From positions 49,614,914-49,678,913 of the forward strand of contig NC_016132.3 of NCBI RefSeq assembly GCF_000005505.3: 64,000 nucleotides of DNA. Direction: 5' to 3'. Numbering within the stretch: position 1 is the stretch's first letter; each line of letters starts with the position of its first letter. Below the pieces are notes generated by a model. It saw only the letters and a program-made list of their open reading frames with translations. It was not told the origin of the DNA and searched no databases. The DNA comes from Brachypodium distachyon (lineage: Eukaryota; Streptophyta; Magnoliopsida; Poales; Poaceae). The translations under genes and the position numbers were made by a program. This document shows, piece by piece, positions 21,896 through 33,900 of the stretch.

Positions 21896-24002
21896 ATGGC
21901 TACGGCCATCTCCGCCTCCGCGCTCCTCTCCTCCGCCTTCACTGGCGACAGGCGCCACCGCCGCGCGGCGAGGCCCGCGCGCCGCCGCGCCGTCCCTGCG
22001 GGCCTCGCTGTGCGTTGCGAGCAGAGCGACAAGCAGAAGCGGCAGCCTCTTGCCGCGCTCGTCCCCCGCGAGCAGCGATTCATGTTCGAGGGCGACGAGC
22101 TCTGCGGCCCCGTACGAACTCTGACTCTATTCTCTCTCTCTCTCTATTGCTGCAGTTCAGGAAGAAAATAGTAATGCTACATGTGCAACTAGTGCCCGCA
22201 AACTAGTAGGTTAACTGCAATGCTGCATTTACCAGTTGTACTTGAAGGCTTCTAGTTCTTTCAGTTCTATCAATTCACCGCATCATCTTAGCCTATCGCA
22301 GTCAAATCCCTCGTCTACATGGATAATCTCAGCCAGTATACAATGCTTACATATGTGGAACTGCCAAATTAGGCTCTGACAGTTTTTGGTGACAGAGGAT
22401 TCAGGAAAGTTAAGGCAGCAATGAAGCTACTATGGTGGACATTCTATTAAAAAAGATGTGGTGAAGATTATTTTGTTCTTCTGTTAAACGGGTGTTACAT
22501 TTGCTCGGCAATGTTTGACTTTAGTTGTGTTCCATCGTGTTCACCTACGTTACTGTTTAGTGCCCAAGCTCATTATGGATACTGTGCTTATGCCCCACTG
22601 TTGTATCGGCATCATGGCTTTTCTTTTGGGAATATTTGCTGTATAGTGTATCTGATCATGCCATTTTAATTTGCAGGACATATGGAACACAACATGGTAC
22701 CCTAAGGCCGCAGATCACGTAACTACAGAGAAGACGTGGTATGTTGTTGATGCAGAGGACAAGATTCTAGGCAGGCTAGCATCTACCATTGCAGTGCATA
22801 TGAGAGGGAAAAATGAGCCCACATACACTCCAAGTGTGGACATGGGCGCTTTTGTTATTGTGGTATGTGTGGTTTTCCTAGACAGTGTTTACAGAATACG
22901 ATAGGACAGTTTCCTCATATTTCTTCTCAGGAAGAAATTCATAATAGTATTAGGCTATCAGCAGCAGAAGAATATAAGCACCAAAGCTATCTTGATCCTT
23001 GAAACCAAGATTATATTTTTATGTTAATATGACTTCTCAGACTGGTGCGTCACTGAAAATCTTGATATACGGATACTACTGTTGTATTGTGTATTCCTGA
23101 GCTGCCACACTGAATTCTATGTTTACATAGATTAATGCAGAGAAGGTTGCGGTTTCTGGTAAAAAGCGGTCACAGAAGCTCTATAAAAGACATTCTGGGC
23201 GGCCTGGTGGGATGAAAGAAGAGACTTTTGATCAGCTTCAGAAAAGGATTCCGGAGAGAATTATCGAACATGCAGTGCGTGGCATGCTTCCTAAGGGCAG
23301 GGTAAGAAATCATCTTTTAGCATTTTGGCTCTTACCTTGTTGATTCTTGATTGCATCAGGTGTTTTTATAGCCCAAAGTTGCATTCATCTTGGTTTATTT
23401 AGCAGTCGTGCGAGTATTTCTCAAGGATGATTGGTCTTAAGTACGTAGAGGCCATGGCCTTAGTCCATGCATCAGCATCAGCATATGTCCCTGCGTGAAT
23501 CTACCCTTGATTTCTGTTCATAGGAATATTTCTGTCGGGCAAAACTTAGAAATTCAGATAAATTTATTTAACTAGATCTTCTCAAGAAGTGTTTCCTTGT
23601 ATTTGCTGTGTATGACTTCACAAATATTGTGTCCATGAACATCTGACATTTTAAATCCAGTCCAAAATATTTGCTATTGACTTAAGTTCTCCGATGGTAT
23701 GGCTAACAAAGTATTGGATGTGTTCTCTGAAAAACTCATGTTGGCTAGAAAATGTATTTGAAGTCTTAGCCCTAGACACTGGTTACTCTACTTTTAAGTG
23801 TTAGTTACACACTTAGTTTGACCTCACTTCAACAAGGTCACCTGTTTTGCATGTATTCTTCTGAACCTTCGGAACATTTTTGCAGCTGGGAAGAAGACTA
23901 TTTACCCACCTTAAGGTGTACAAAGGATCAGAGCATCCGCATGTGGCTCAAAAACCTGTTCCACTGCCTATCAGAGACAAAAGAATACAAAAGTCTGCCT
24001 AG
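21896..24002 (+). CDS. RPL13: Plastid 50S ribosomal protein L13 (uL13c), nuclear encoded
   Basis: Four exons, 21896-22111, 22677-22862, 23131-23301, 23886-24002, encode 229 aa. The first ~50 residues are Ala/Arg/Ser-rich ([18 protein letters not shown]...), a chloroplast transit peptide. The L13 core follows: [37 protein letters not shown], then [12 protein letters not shown] with [12 protein letters not shown], then [18 protein letters not shown] (split over exons 3-4) and [11 protein letters not shown]. The role is assembly of the large subunit of chloroplast ribosomes. Length is close to other plant plastid L13 precursors, and splice phases are all 0. The start is the first ATG after a CT-rich leader; an in-frame upstream start at 21833 would lack a transit-like sequence and is less likely. 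Confidence 0.93.
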
Positions 24003-25356
24003 AGAGTCCCTGGCGATCGAAAAAGATACAGCAACCTCACATCAGTGCATCCCCTCAAGACCTTGCCCAATGTTAGGAACTGGAATCCTAACATTTATGT
24101 CATCTGTCCAACAGATGGTGTGTAAATTTTTTGTAATTTAATTATGTTCCTGCAAAAGCTTTGATTCCTTTCGGTCATAATTATGTAGTATGGTACGATT
24201 TGATGCAATCCAAGATCTCCATTTTTCCACTGGATGGTGTATTTGTGACGAGGAGATAGATATGTTGCAGTTTTGGCTCAAAAGTCCTATCTGGGCATCA
24301 AGTGTTTTTACCTGAAAGTCAAATGACCTTTCTAAAAGCTAGGGAGATTTTTTCTTCTTGTTAGTTCCGTGTGTTCATTCAACCCAGGAGTCTGACTCCT
24401 TGCCCATACATACCTCCGAGGACCGAGGCTCTTATCCAGTTTGCATAATTGCTTGAACCCTCAACCTTCCTTTCAACCTACGTGACCTTGTTGTGGATCA
24501 TGTTTCGTTGCTTAGTTACCTCATATCAAAGACACAAAGATGATGCAATCATACTACCCACGTAATCACTGCCTTGTTTCACGGGGCATAGGTCAGATCG
24601 GCACCGTCCCGAATTTTTGAGGCACTATGTGAGCATCCCATATTCACATGTCAAAGATCTAAAAGATATTACCACCTCAGAGGTAATCCCATTGTGGCAC
24701 ACATGCTTTTAATTACAATCTGCTGAGAAAAAACTAGCCACAGAAAATAGACAGATGGAGCTTAACAAAACTAAAATAGACATATAATGCTTGGGTAAAT
24801 GGAGTCATCATAATTCACCATAACGCCAAATCTGACCTTATATTCGCGAGCCAAGAGTACTCTGGGTACTTCCAAGTTTGAAAACCTATTTTAGAAGTCG
24901 TAATAGTGGAGTACCTCTCAAAATCCTGCTCACTAAGCCACTTGGTTGAAACTCAGCCACACTTGTGACTAGTGAGGTTCAACGTCCTTTTGACTTTACA
25001 TGTGTTGGTTGCCTTGCATCCCCCTAGGTTAGGTGAGAAATGCAAATTGTGGCCATCTCCTTATGACTAGGCTAAGCAGGTGCAAGATTTCCTCTTGGGG
25101 GTGGTGGCAGTATGATGGGATCTATTTTAAAACCACACATTGAAACCGAAACACGCGTGAGTTCGGAAAAGAGCTTCGAACACATGTAACATATCCATTA
25201 AAGAAGGAAAGTGCTTTTTGATAATTGAGCATCCGATATGTATACTCAAGAAAACGCCCAGACGGCAAATAAAATATGTCCCAGCTAAAATGAATATATA
25301 TAATAATCCAATTTTATGCGAACATATAATCATCCAATTTATTGTTACAAATGCAA
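24003..25356. other. Intergenic, no gene recognised
   Basis: Mixed AT-rich sequence. No coding exon, tRNA or paired terminal repeats were recognised. The open frame at 25218-25550 runs into the neighbouring MITE and is not a gene. Confidence 0.4.
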
Positions 25357-25365
25357 ATTATAGTA

Positions 25366-25761
25366 GGGCGAAATATCCGGTGAAAACCATCTCTACGGTG
25401 CAAACTGTGAAAACTCCATCGAAAAAAGTTCAAAAAATTCTCGAAAAAATTAAATATGTTAGAAAAGTGGTGTTTTATATATGTATAAAATTTCAAGTCC
25501 AAACTCAATGTCATTTGGTAGCAGCAAAAAAACAAATTCTGCATGAATAGTGATCTTTCAATGTTTGACATTATTCACTGTAAATTTCTCTTTTTAATTC
25601 TTTCCAAATGATTTTGACTTTGAACTTGATTGCAGGTGTGTAGAACATCACACTTCCCAACATATGATATTTTTGTAGAATTTTTTTGAAACTTTTAAAC
25701 ATGGTTTTTATGAAGTTTGTACGGTTTGCACGGAATGAGAGTTTTCACCGGATACTTCCCC
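25366..25761. mobile_element. Mutator-like MITE with perfect 9-bp target duplication
   Basis: A 396-bp element. The left end is GGGCGAAATATCCGGTGAAA; the right end in reverse is GGGGAAGTATCCGGTGAAA. GTGCAAAC is shared about 35-45 bp in. It is flanked by an exact 9-bp direct repeat ATTATAGTA (25357-25365 and 25762-25770). There is no coding capacity. Confidence 0.85.
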
Positions 25762-25889
25762 ATTATAGTAGTACATGTCCCCTGGAATATATTACTACCA
25801 TGGTTTTTCAAGTTTTTCAAGTTACTCGTCAAATACCAAGATCCTACCATTTGTGTCATTTAGTTACTGGAGTAATTTGTTTTACCCAA

Positions 25890-26133
25890 TACTCCCTTAT
25901 TTTCAAAAAGTTGGCGTATTTGGTTTCGTTAAGACAAGTCTTTAATCAAGAATTACTCTATTAGCATGTAAGTTATATGATACGAAACCATGATCATTAG
26001 CAAAGAACTTTTAAAGACGAATTCATTGATATAAATTTTATGTATGAAAAAACACATATAAATAGAATTTTTCATTGGTCAAAGGTTTGTCTTAACGAAA
26101 CAAAATACGCCAATTTATGAAAAGGAGGGAGTA
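25890..26133. mobile_element. Stowaway-type MITE, family 1 (copy 2)
   Basis: 244 bp, TA-bounded: TACTCCCTTATTTTCAAAAA on the left, AAAAGGAGGGAGTA on the right. Inner TIR words are GTTGGCGTATTTGGTTTCGT and the complement of ACGAAACAAAATACGCCAAT. It shares ACGAAACCATGATCATTAGC with the copy at 2291-2545. Confidence 0.88.
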
Positions 26134-26627
26134 TGTTGTTATAAGTTGTAGGATATTCGTGCCTGTATCAGATATCGGACTGAGTAAATATCTCCTTCTT
26201 TTGTGTTAATAAACATTCGATAAGTTCTGTTTTTATTTCTATTTGGTATGTTATGTAATTTAAAATTTAGAAAACAAGGACTACAGCGTGTTCTCCGATC
26301 CCATCACGCCCCTTGTTTCTTCTCAACGGCAGCACCTATTCTGGCTATTCAGCCGGTCCCCCCTTTCGGCGTCACTGCTTACCTAACCGATGGCGCGCAC
26401 TGGATCCACCCCGGACCCCATCCAGGCCCAAGCTCCCCCGTCCTCTTCCAACGCGAACCTTCTGGAAAATTCCGCTAATCCAAGAAATTCTTCCCCCAAC
26501 CCAACCCCCAACCAACCAACCAGACCCAACCAAGAACCCGAGCCGAACCCCCGACCAGCCCACCGCCGTGATGCTCTGAGGCCGAGGCCGAGCCCCGCGC
26601 CCAAGGAGTAGGAGGAGGAGGGGGGAG

Positions 26628-28548
26628 ATGGACCCGGGTGGCGGGGCCGCGTCGCTGCCGCCGTTCTTGACCAAGACTTACGAGATGGTGGACGAGCCGG
26701 CCACGGACGCGGTGGTGTCGTGGACGCCGTCCGGCACGAGCTTCGTAGTAGCCAGCCAGGCCGACTTCTGCAGGGATCTGCTCCCCAAGTACTTCAAGCA
26801 CAACAACTTCTCCAGCTTCGTGCGCCAGCTCAACACCTATGTAAGAACAATGAGTTCACACCCACCCTTCTCTCTTTCCCCCAATCTCTGTCACACGGCT
26901 GAAATTGGGGTTCCGCCGGAATACGTGCTAGTTTGTTGCTACATGGCTCTAAGCGAGGTTGTGTGGGTAGCGTTCACTTTGGTGGAATTGAGCGAAACGT
27001 GTGTGATTTTGAATGAGTGTCCATGATTTATTGCTCTTGATCTGAAATACACTTTATAAGTGAGTGGGTTTATAAGTAGCTTGTTGGTCTTTCAGATATT
27101 TCAATTATTATTAGTGTGATTTCGTTTCATTTGACATTTCTAAACAACCAAGTTCAGCGCTTGAATTGTCTACATCTGAAATTCGACTAGCTGAGTCCCT
27201 GAGTGCAATGCTATATCTTATTGATTCTGTGGAATCTTAGGACTGTTTGACAAATAAGCGTTGATTATGGCAACTGAAGTTGAAATAATGTCTACTTCCA
27301 CACCTATTAGGTTTTCTGGTATAGTTTCTTTACGTTTGGTTGCAGTAGTACATGATTTCATTTTAGCCTTGATTATAATGCATGATACCTGTTGTGCACG
27401 TGGGGTTCTATTCTAATATGTGTCTCATGCTCTTTCCCATCTAGGGCTTTAGGAAAGTCGATCCGGAACAATGGGAGTTTGCAAATGAGGAATTCATACG
27501 AGGTCAGCGGCACCGGTTGAAAAATATCCATAGACGCAAACCGATATTCAGCCATTCATCGCATACTCAGGGTGCCGGACCATTAGTGGATAGCGAAAGG
27601 AGGGACTATGAGGAGGAAATCGAGAGGCTCAAGTGTGATAATGCAGCATTGACCTCAGAGCTTGAAAAGAATGCAGAGAAGAAAATTGATATGGAGAAAA
27701 GAATGCAGGCTTTGGAAGACAAGCTATTTGCTGTTGAGGATCAGCAGACAAATCTGATATGTTATGTCAGAGACATTGTGAAGGAACCAGGATTTCTATC
27801 TAGCTTTGTACAGCAATCTGATCATTCAAGAAAGAAGAGGAGGCTGCCCAAACCAATTTCCTTCCATGAGGATACAAGTACTCAGGGGAACCAGATTATG
27901 CATCGCGACTTGACCAACTCACCAGCCCATGAACTTAGCAGAGAATCATTTGACAAAATGGAATCATCCTTAAACTCCTTGGAGAATTTCCTTAGAGAAG
28001 CAACCGAAGCATTTGGTAATGGTATTTCTTATGATTGTGATATTCCAGGTCCTTCAGCTGTCGTTCTCACTGAGCTCCATTTGTCCGGGGAAAGTGATCC
28101 TCATGCGCCATCACCTCCGTCGATGATGCATACTTCTTCAGCTGGTGTAGGAGATTCACATTCTTCTCGCGGTATTGCAGAGTCCACCAGCTGTACAGAA
28201 AGTCCTCCCCTCCCTCAAACACATTCTCGTGCAGACTCACGAGCTAAGGTCTCCGAGATCGATGTCAATTTAGAGCCTGCTGTTACAGAAACTGGTCCAT
28301 CAAGAGATCAACCTGGCCAAGACCCTCCTGCTACTGCCGCAGCTGGCGCAAATGATGGATTTTGGCAGCAGTTCCTTACCGAGCAGCCTGGGTCATCTGT
28401 TGCACATCAAGAGGCGCAGTCAGAACGGCGAGACAGAGAAGCAGATCAGGCGAAAAACGGAGATCGGGCAAATTGTTGGTGGGGCAAGAAGAATATCGAA
28501 CAGATGACAGAAAAACTGGGGCATCTCACCTCAGCAGAGAAAACCTAA
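26628..28548 (+). CDS. HSFA4: Heat shock transcription factor, class A4
   Basis: Two exons (26628-26840, 27445-28548) encode 438 aa. The intron sits inside the DNA-binding domain after [10 protein letters not shown], the conserved plant HSF position. Domains: DNA-binding domain about residues 11-104 ([34 protein letters not shown]); HR-A/B heptad-repeat trimerisation region about 125-180; nuclear signal RKKRR (200-204); a first acidic/aromatic patch [11 protein letters not shown] (248-258); activator motif [10 protein letters not shown] (375-383); C-terminal export-type MTEKLGHL. The insert length and two AHA-like motifs fit class A4, a group linked in grasses to cell-death control and metal/heat stress. 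It probably trimerises and binds nGAAn heat-shock elements in the nucleus. The paralogue letter (A4a/b/d) was not resolved. Confidence 0.93.
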
Positions 28549-30461
28549 CTTTGTAACTAGTTTAGCTAAAAATAACTAGCAAAGAAGCATTTAGGACAAC
28601 GGCGCCTCGATACGCGACTAACATTTACTTGCAGTGTATCATATCCCCATTGTGTGCCTTATTGTGATTAGAGTATTGGGGAGACTAGCTGCTAAACTAC
28701 CCTCATACACATTCATACTTTGTTAGTTCAGACTTTTCCATATGCGGTTCTCCTCGACTCATGACATTTCTCAGGTTAGTTGTTAAATATCATTTTGCTG
28801 TCCAGAGTTGTTGCCTGTCACAAACATGAGAGGTAGGATTTTTTGTATTCTGTTCTTGATTATTTCCTCCTTTGTGAGAAATGGGGTCCTTTTTGTCTTG
28901 GTGGCTTTTATGTATTTTAATGATCACTTGTTAATCTGCATGATTCTGCTCGATATGTTAACTAGGCGGCACACTTAGCACTGCTTAATTCAGATGGTGT
29001 CGTCTAGACGTCAGAATTTCCAGTTGAGAGCATCCTTTTGAGTGCTGTCCTTCAGCAGCTTCCTGAGGGGAAGTATCTATTGGTTTGGCTCAACAGCTCA
29101 AGACAGAATCCTGGCCCCCTCGCTGCTGCTTCTGTTGGCAGGCGCCAGAAAATTCTACAGTATACATGAATGAGTACTTCAGTATTTTGAATTCTTCTAC
29201 AACGAGACCTGGGAGAGGAGAGGTGCTATATTTTTCTAAGGAAATTGCAATTGTACTGCAGTACTGCGCTAGTCAGTCTGCATCGCCCTACACACACAAA
29301 AAAGGACACTGGAATTCAGCCGAGCCCGGCCATGTCATTCGCTTAGATTCAAAGCCTGCTGCTAGACTTACTTGTGCTAATCTCATGCGATACTCGTGTT
29401 CAGCTGAAGGATCGTGTCTGTATCCTGTCTTCCCATGTTCCATTTTTCATCTACTTCCCTTGTACTGTACTCCAGTTTAAGACAGGACGCATTTCTACCA
29501 ATTCTCCATTAGAGAAAGAAGAACCAACCAAATGCGTGCCCAGGAGGATGCCCACGATTCGAAGTCCGAAGGAAAACGTCATCTTGCTTACGTTGTAGAG
29601 TTAGGTCAGCTTTGCATCGTTTGCTATGCTTGTGCTTGCTTTAAACAAAAACTCATTTGAACTCTTGTTGAGATCGTTTGATATGCTTGTGCTTTTCTGC
29701 GTTATTGGGCAGAACTAACCTTCTAGCAGGTGCTGCAGCTCTATAGGCAGAGGCGTTGCGACACCACGCTTGGATATGGATAACGAACGGGCGTCGCACC
29801 AAGATGAAGAAGTTGACAGGAAGGGCAAGCGGAAGGCTGAAGACGATGGAACGCAATGATCGAGGGGAAGATGCTGGGAAGAATGTTGGGCAGCTAGGAG
29901 CTGGAGTCTCCCGACAGAAAGAACAATCTGCATTTTGTGCTAGCCCTTGGTGCTAGTTTATGTTATGTTTGGTACTTGTTTGGTTGCGTTTAAAACACTT
30001 TTGTGTGTGTTCTTGTTAACCTGTGGCGACAAGTATGTATGGACATACATGGGTGAGTTGGGTGTATTCCGTTATCTTCTGATAGTGGAATCCGATCATG
30101 TGATCATTTTTTTCTTAAAGGTCAGCTTTGCATGTAATAGAAGCGTAACATTTTTCCTAACTACTCCCTCCCTCCGATCCTAAATTGTTCAGAGGGAGTA
30201 CCTAAAGAACTGCTGTGATAGTCTTCTGAAGGACCAGCTTAAAGAACAATTTGCCAGTCCTCCAAGCGAAGTGTCCAACTACAGCAATAGTTACGCATCA
30301 TAGGCAGTGAAATCGACAGGCAAGCGAAGCATCAACGATAAGTTTGCAATTTTCCACGTGCCACTATTCCAGTTAGAATTATTTCAGAACCCAGCACAGA
30401 CGGAGGGAAGCCAACGGAATAGATCTATAAGAGCAAGCTAGCAAAAACAAGCGTGTGAAAC
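28549..30461. other. 3' flank of HSFA4 and intergenic
   Basis: The probable 3' UTR runs to about 28950. Short frames at 29085-29480 and elsewhere have no recognisable domain. A small Lys/Asp-rich frame (29776-29859, 27 codons, containing DRKGKRKAEDDG) looks exon-like but has no partner exon and is not called. A truncated Stowaway end (CTCCCTCCCTCCGATCC...AGAGGGAGTA) lies at 30163-30200. Confidence 0.4.
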
Positions 30462-30552
30462 AACGAACCAAATCCTCTCAAAAAATCAACGAACCAAATC
30501 CTCTCAAAAAATCAACGAACCAAATCCTCTCAAAAAATCAACGAACCAAATC
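30462..30552. repeat. 26-bp tandem repeat, about 3.4 copies
   Basis: The unit beginning AACGAACCAAATCCTCTCAA repeats at 30462, 30488, 30514 and partly 30540 with exact spacing. It lies about 400 bp beyond the stop codon of the TPS-like gene on the minus strand. Confidence 0.95.
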
Positions 30553-30960
30553 TCACCATTCACATTACCACGACTTCAGAATTCAAAAACGAAACCACTG
30601 TGTAACCTGTTAACATGGGATCACAAGCTGCGGATGCACTCCTTTCCCATGTGCATTGCCAATCCTATAATCCCAATTCCCCATTACCCCAGCCATACAG
30701 TTCACTTGCCTTCTCCGAAGCTTTACTTGAGAAGGAAAAAGGTTCAAGAGAAATGTGCAAAGATAGGTGACGAGTCAGCTATGGACATATGGACCTACAT
30801 TTTGTAGCAAAAGGTTGTAATGTTTGCTGCAGTAGCTTCACATTGCAGGCCCTAGGTGTTAGTCATTTCTTGAGTACCCAACTTCATATCCTTCAGAATA
30901 TGTGTAGAAGAGACAGTTGAATCAATCGTCATAAATCTGCAGATTTAACCAAGCCCTGAA

Positions 30961-33900
30961 CTACAACCCCTCGAAAGGTCTATCACTTGACTGTTTTTGT
31001 TCACCACTGATATCAATTGAGGAGACAGACACAGCCAACTCTTCGGCCAACCCAGTCACGGGCTCGGGGTCTGTAGCATCCGCCAGTGCGCTCAGCATGG
31101 TGGCCACTTCAAATGTATCATCCAAGTAGAATTTGGCTTTGCTTGGCTTTTGTCCTACAGTGCATGCAAACAATGGTGTTTTTGGAGCAACCATACCCCT
31201 TTTGATGATATCGGCAATGTTTTCAAACATGTCCTCATCCGACCTATCATCACCAATGCATAATACAAAGTCAGCCTGCCTCCCTCTCTCCTTCATTGAT
31301 GCCAGTATCTTCTCAGCTATTACTCCCTTGCTTACTCCCTGAAGAATTAGGATAAAGCAACAATGATGTTCTGTCTTAATGTTAAGTATATATGACATAT
31401 CAAACATGCAAGACAATGTTGAGAGAGAGACGGAGCAACAAACTACGCCAGAAGGTGCAGATGATGTACATTTGTATGACCAATACTTAAGTCATTGCTA
31501 TTAAAAAAACACTTGCAGAAAAAAAAAAGATTGTTGATACTTGATAGTAGGTCAGGCAGCAAAGAAATTAAGGCTACCCATGGTAATACTAAGCTGTTCT
31601 ACATCCACAGCACGTCAGGAAACATAAGTCCTAAGCACAACTACTCCCTCGGTCCCATATTAAGTGACTCAAACTTGTCTAATATGGACGTATCGATATA
31701 TACTAAAAGACGTCTAGATACATATAATATTTTGGCACTTAATATGGGACGGAGGGAGTAGTATGTAGAGCTAATATATTTTCAATGAGCAGAATCACAC
31801 GTAAAGTAGCTGCATACAAATCCAAACTAATAATTGTATGCAGCGCAAAACAAAAGGGAGTAGTATGTAGGCACGGCCACAAACATGAAAATGTCTTGAA
31901 CAACTTTATTTGCAAATGCTTCAGGTTCTTCACGGTGGATACGAATGAACTTGTCAGCTAAATGACAAAAATAATTAAGGTATTTGAGAAAAAAAATCAA
32001 AGAGATGGACAAACCTGTGGTTTGACTTCAACAATAAACTGGCCACTCTTGACAGAGACTGGTTCATTTGCGAGCACACTCTCCAGGTGATCAAGCATCT
32101 CTTTTGCCTGTGAGGATCCAAACCCAGAATCAGCATCCTGATGGTGCCACACCAAAGCACTTTCCTTGGTTTCAATGTAGGATCCATCAGTTGCTTCTGT
32201 ATACAAATTCATAACTGGTTCTGCCATTTCCATCCATCCAAAATCCAAAGCCTGGGTGCACGTTTGCCACTCTTCATCTCTAGACCACCTACACATGTTT
32301 AGACAAAACAAACCATTTTTGAGAAAATTTGGTAATAGCCACGTTAGCCAGTTATTACTGTCAACATTAACAAAGCAAATAACGTTAGCCAGTTATTACT
32401 GTCTTCATGTTTACATGATCTCTTTCAAATTGAAGTTAAGTTGGTACTCTGCACCCTCCTAAACAAGGAAAATACACAGTTGTCCAGAACAACAAATAGT
32501 AAAGGTGCACATTAAATCATGTGAGACAGACATTGAAATTGTCTCCACTCTACTTGAACAGCAGCAAAGAAAAATCCATATCATGTATCAATACTAGAAC
32601 AGTAAGCATGACAATACTAACCGTGAAAGGTACCACCGCCCTTTCCACACTTTTCATTCTATTATTACGGTGTTGTTTCTAAATTATTTTTCCTGTAGTT
32701 AAGTCTATAGCATACCAGGATCAGAAACAAAGAGCTGCTAATAATTCCAGAATAACAGGTGACTCCAAGAACCAAGCCATGAAATAAAGTTGGTTGACTG
32801 TGTGGTAATACTAATTACTCCCTCCGATCCATTATAAGTGTCTCAGATTTTGTACTACCTCCGACCCATATTACTTGTCTCCAATTTTCCCAAATATGGA
32901 TGTGTCTATGTTTAAAAAGCGTCTAGATACATGTAATATTTTGACAAGTAATATGGATCGGAGGGAGTACTAACTTAGTACAAAGTTGCACTAAATCTGA
33001 GACACTTTTTATGGATCGGAGTATTAATTAACAGATGCACATAAACTGTATCGCTGTTCCTAATTATATCAAGATCATGAGGTAAACAAGAAAGAAACAT
33101 GTCAAAATAAAAAACCATACCTTAAGAAGTAACCATGTTCTGCTGCGATACCCAGCTTTGGACAAGAGGAAAACCATTCTCCCAATTTATCCCTGCCTCT
33201 CCCGCTGACAAGAAAAACTGTGTTCCTCTTATCTGAGCAGAGGGTATTGATGATCCCCAAAACTTCTGCACTAGGTGTCTTGTTAATGGAAGTCTGGGGC
33301 ACCAATGTTCCATCATAGTCAAGCAATATTGTCCTGCTCTCTGACCTCTCATATGACATAACAATCGAATCCATGTTAAGCTTTGTGAAATTAGGGTCTA
33401 AGGCCACCACCCTGAAACCAAATCCCAATCCAATGCCCCAGCATGTCCTTCTAAAATGATCCTTGCAAGCCCTCTCCAAGTCCTGGATGAAGCTCTTCGA
33501 CCAATAAGCGACATCATGGGTGCTGACATAACGGTAATGCTTCTCGTGCCTCAGCTGCTTCTCTTGCTCTGACATTGAAATGGCCTCATTCATCGCCTCT
33601 GCAGTTGCCTCTACATTCCATGGGTTGACCCGAATAGCACCACTCAAAGACGGTGAGCACCCAATGAACTCTGACACCACCAGCATGCTCTTCTTCGGTC
33701 CACTCACCTCCGATGAGGACTCACCCCTAGGTATTCCCTGCCTAGAAACGATGTATTCGTATGGTGTCAAGTTCATGCCATCTCTTACCGCAGTCACCAC
33801 CACACATTCTGCTATCGTATAGTAGGCACTCTTCTCCACACTAGACACATCTTTGTCTACGAGCAGAACAGGGCTGTATCCTGGCTGGCCAAACTCCCCA

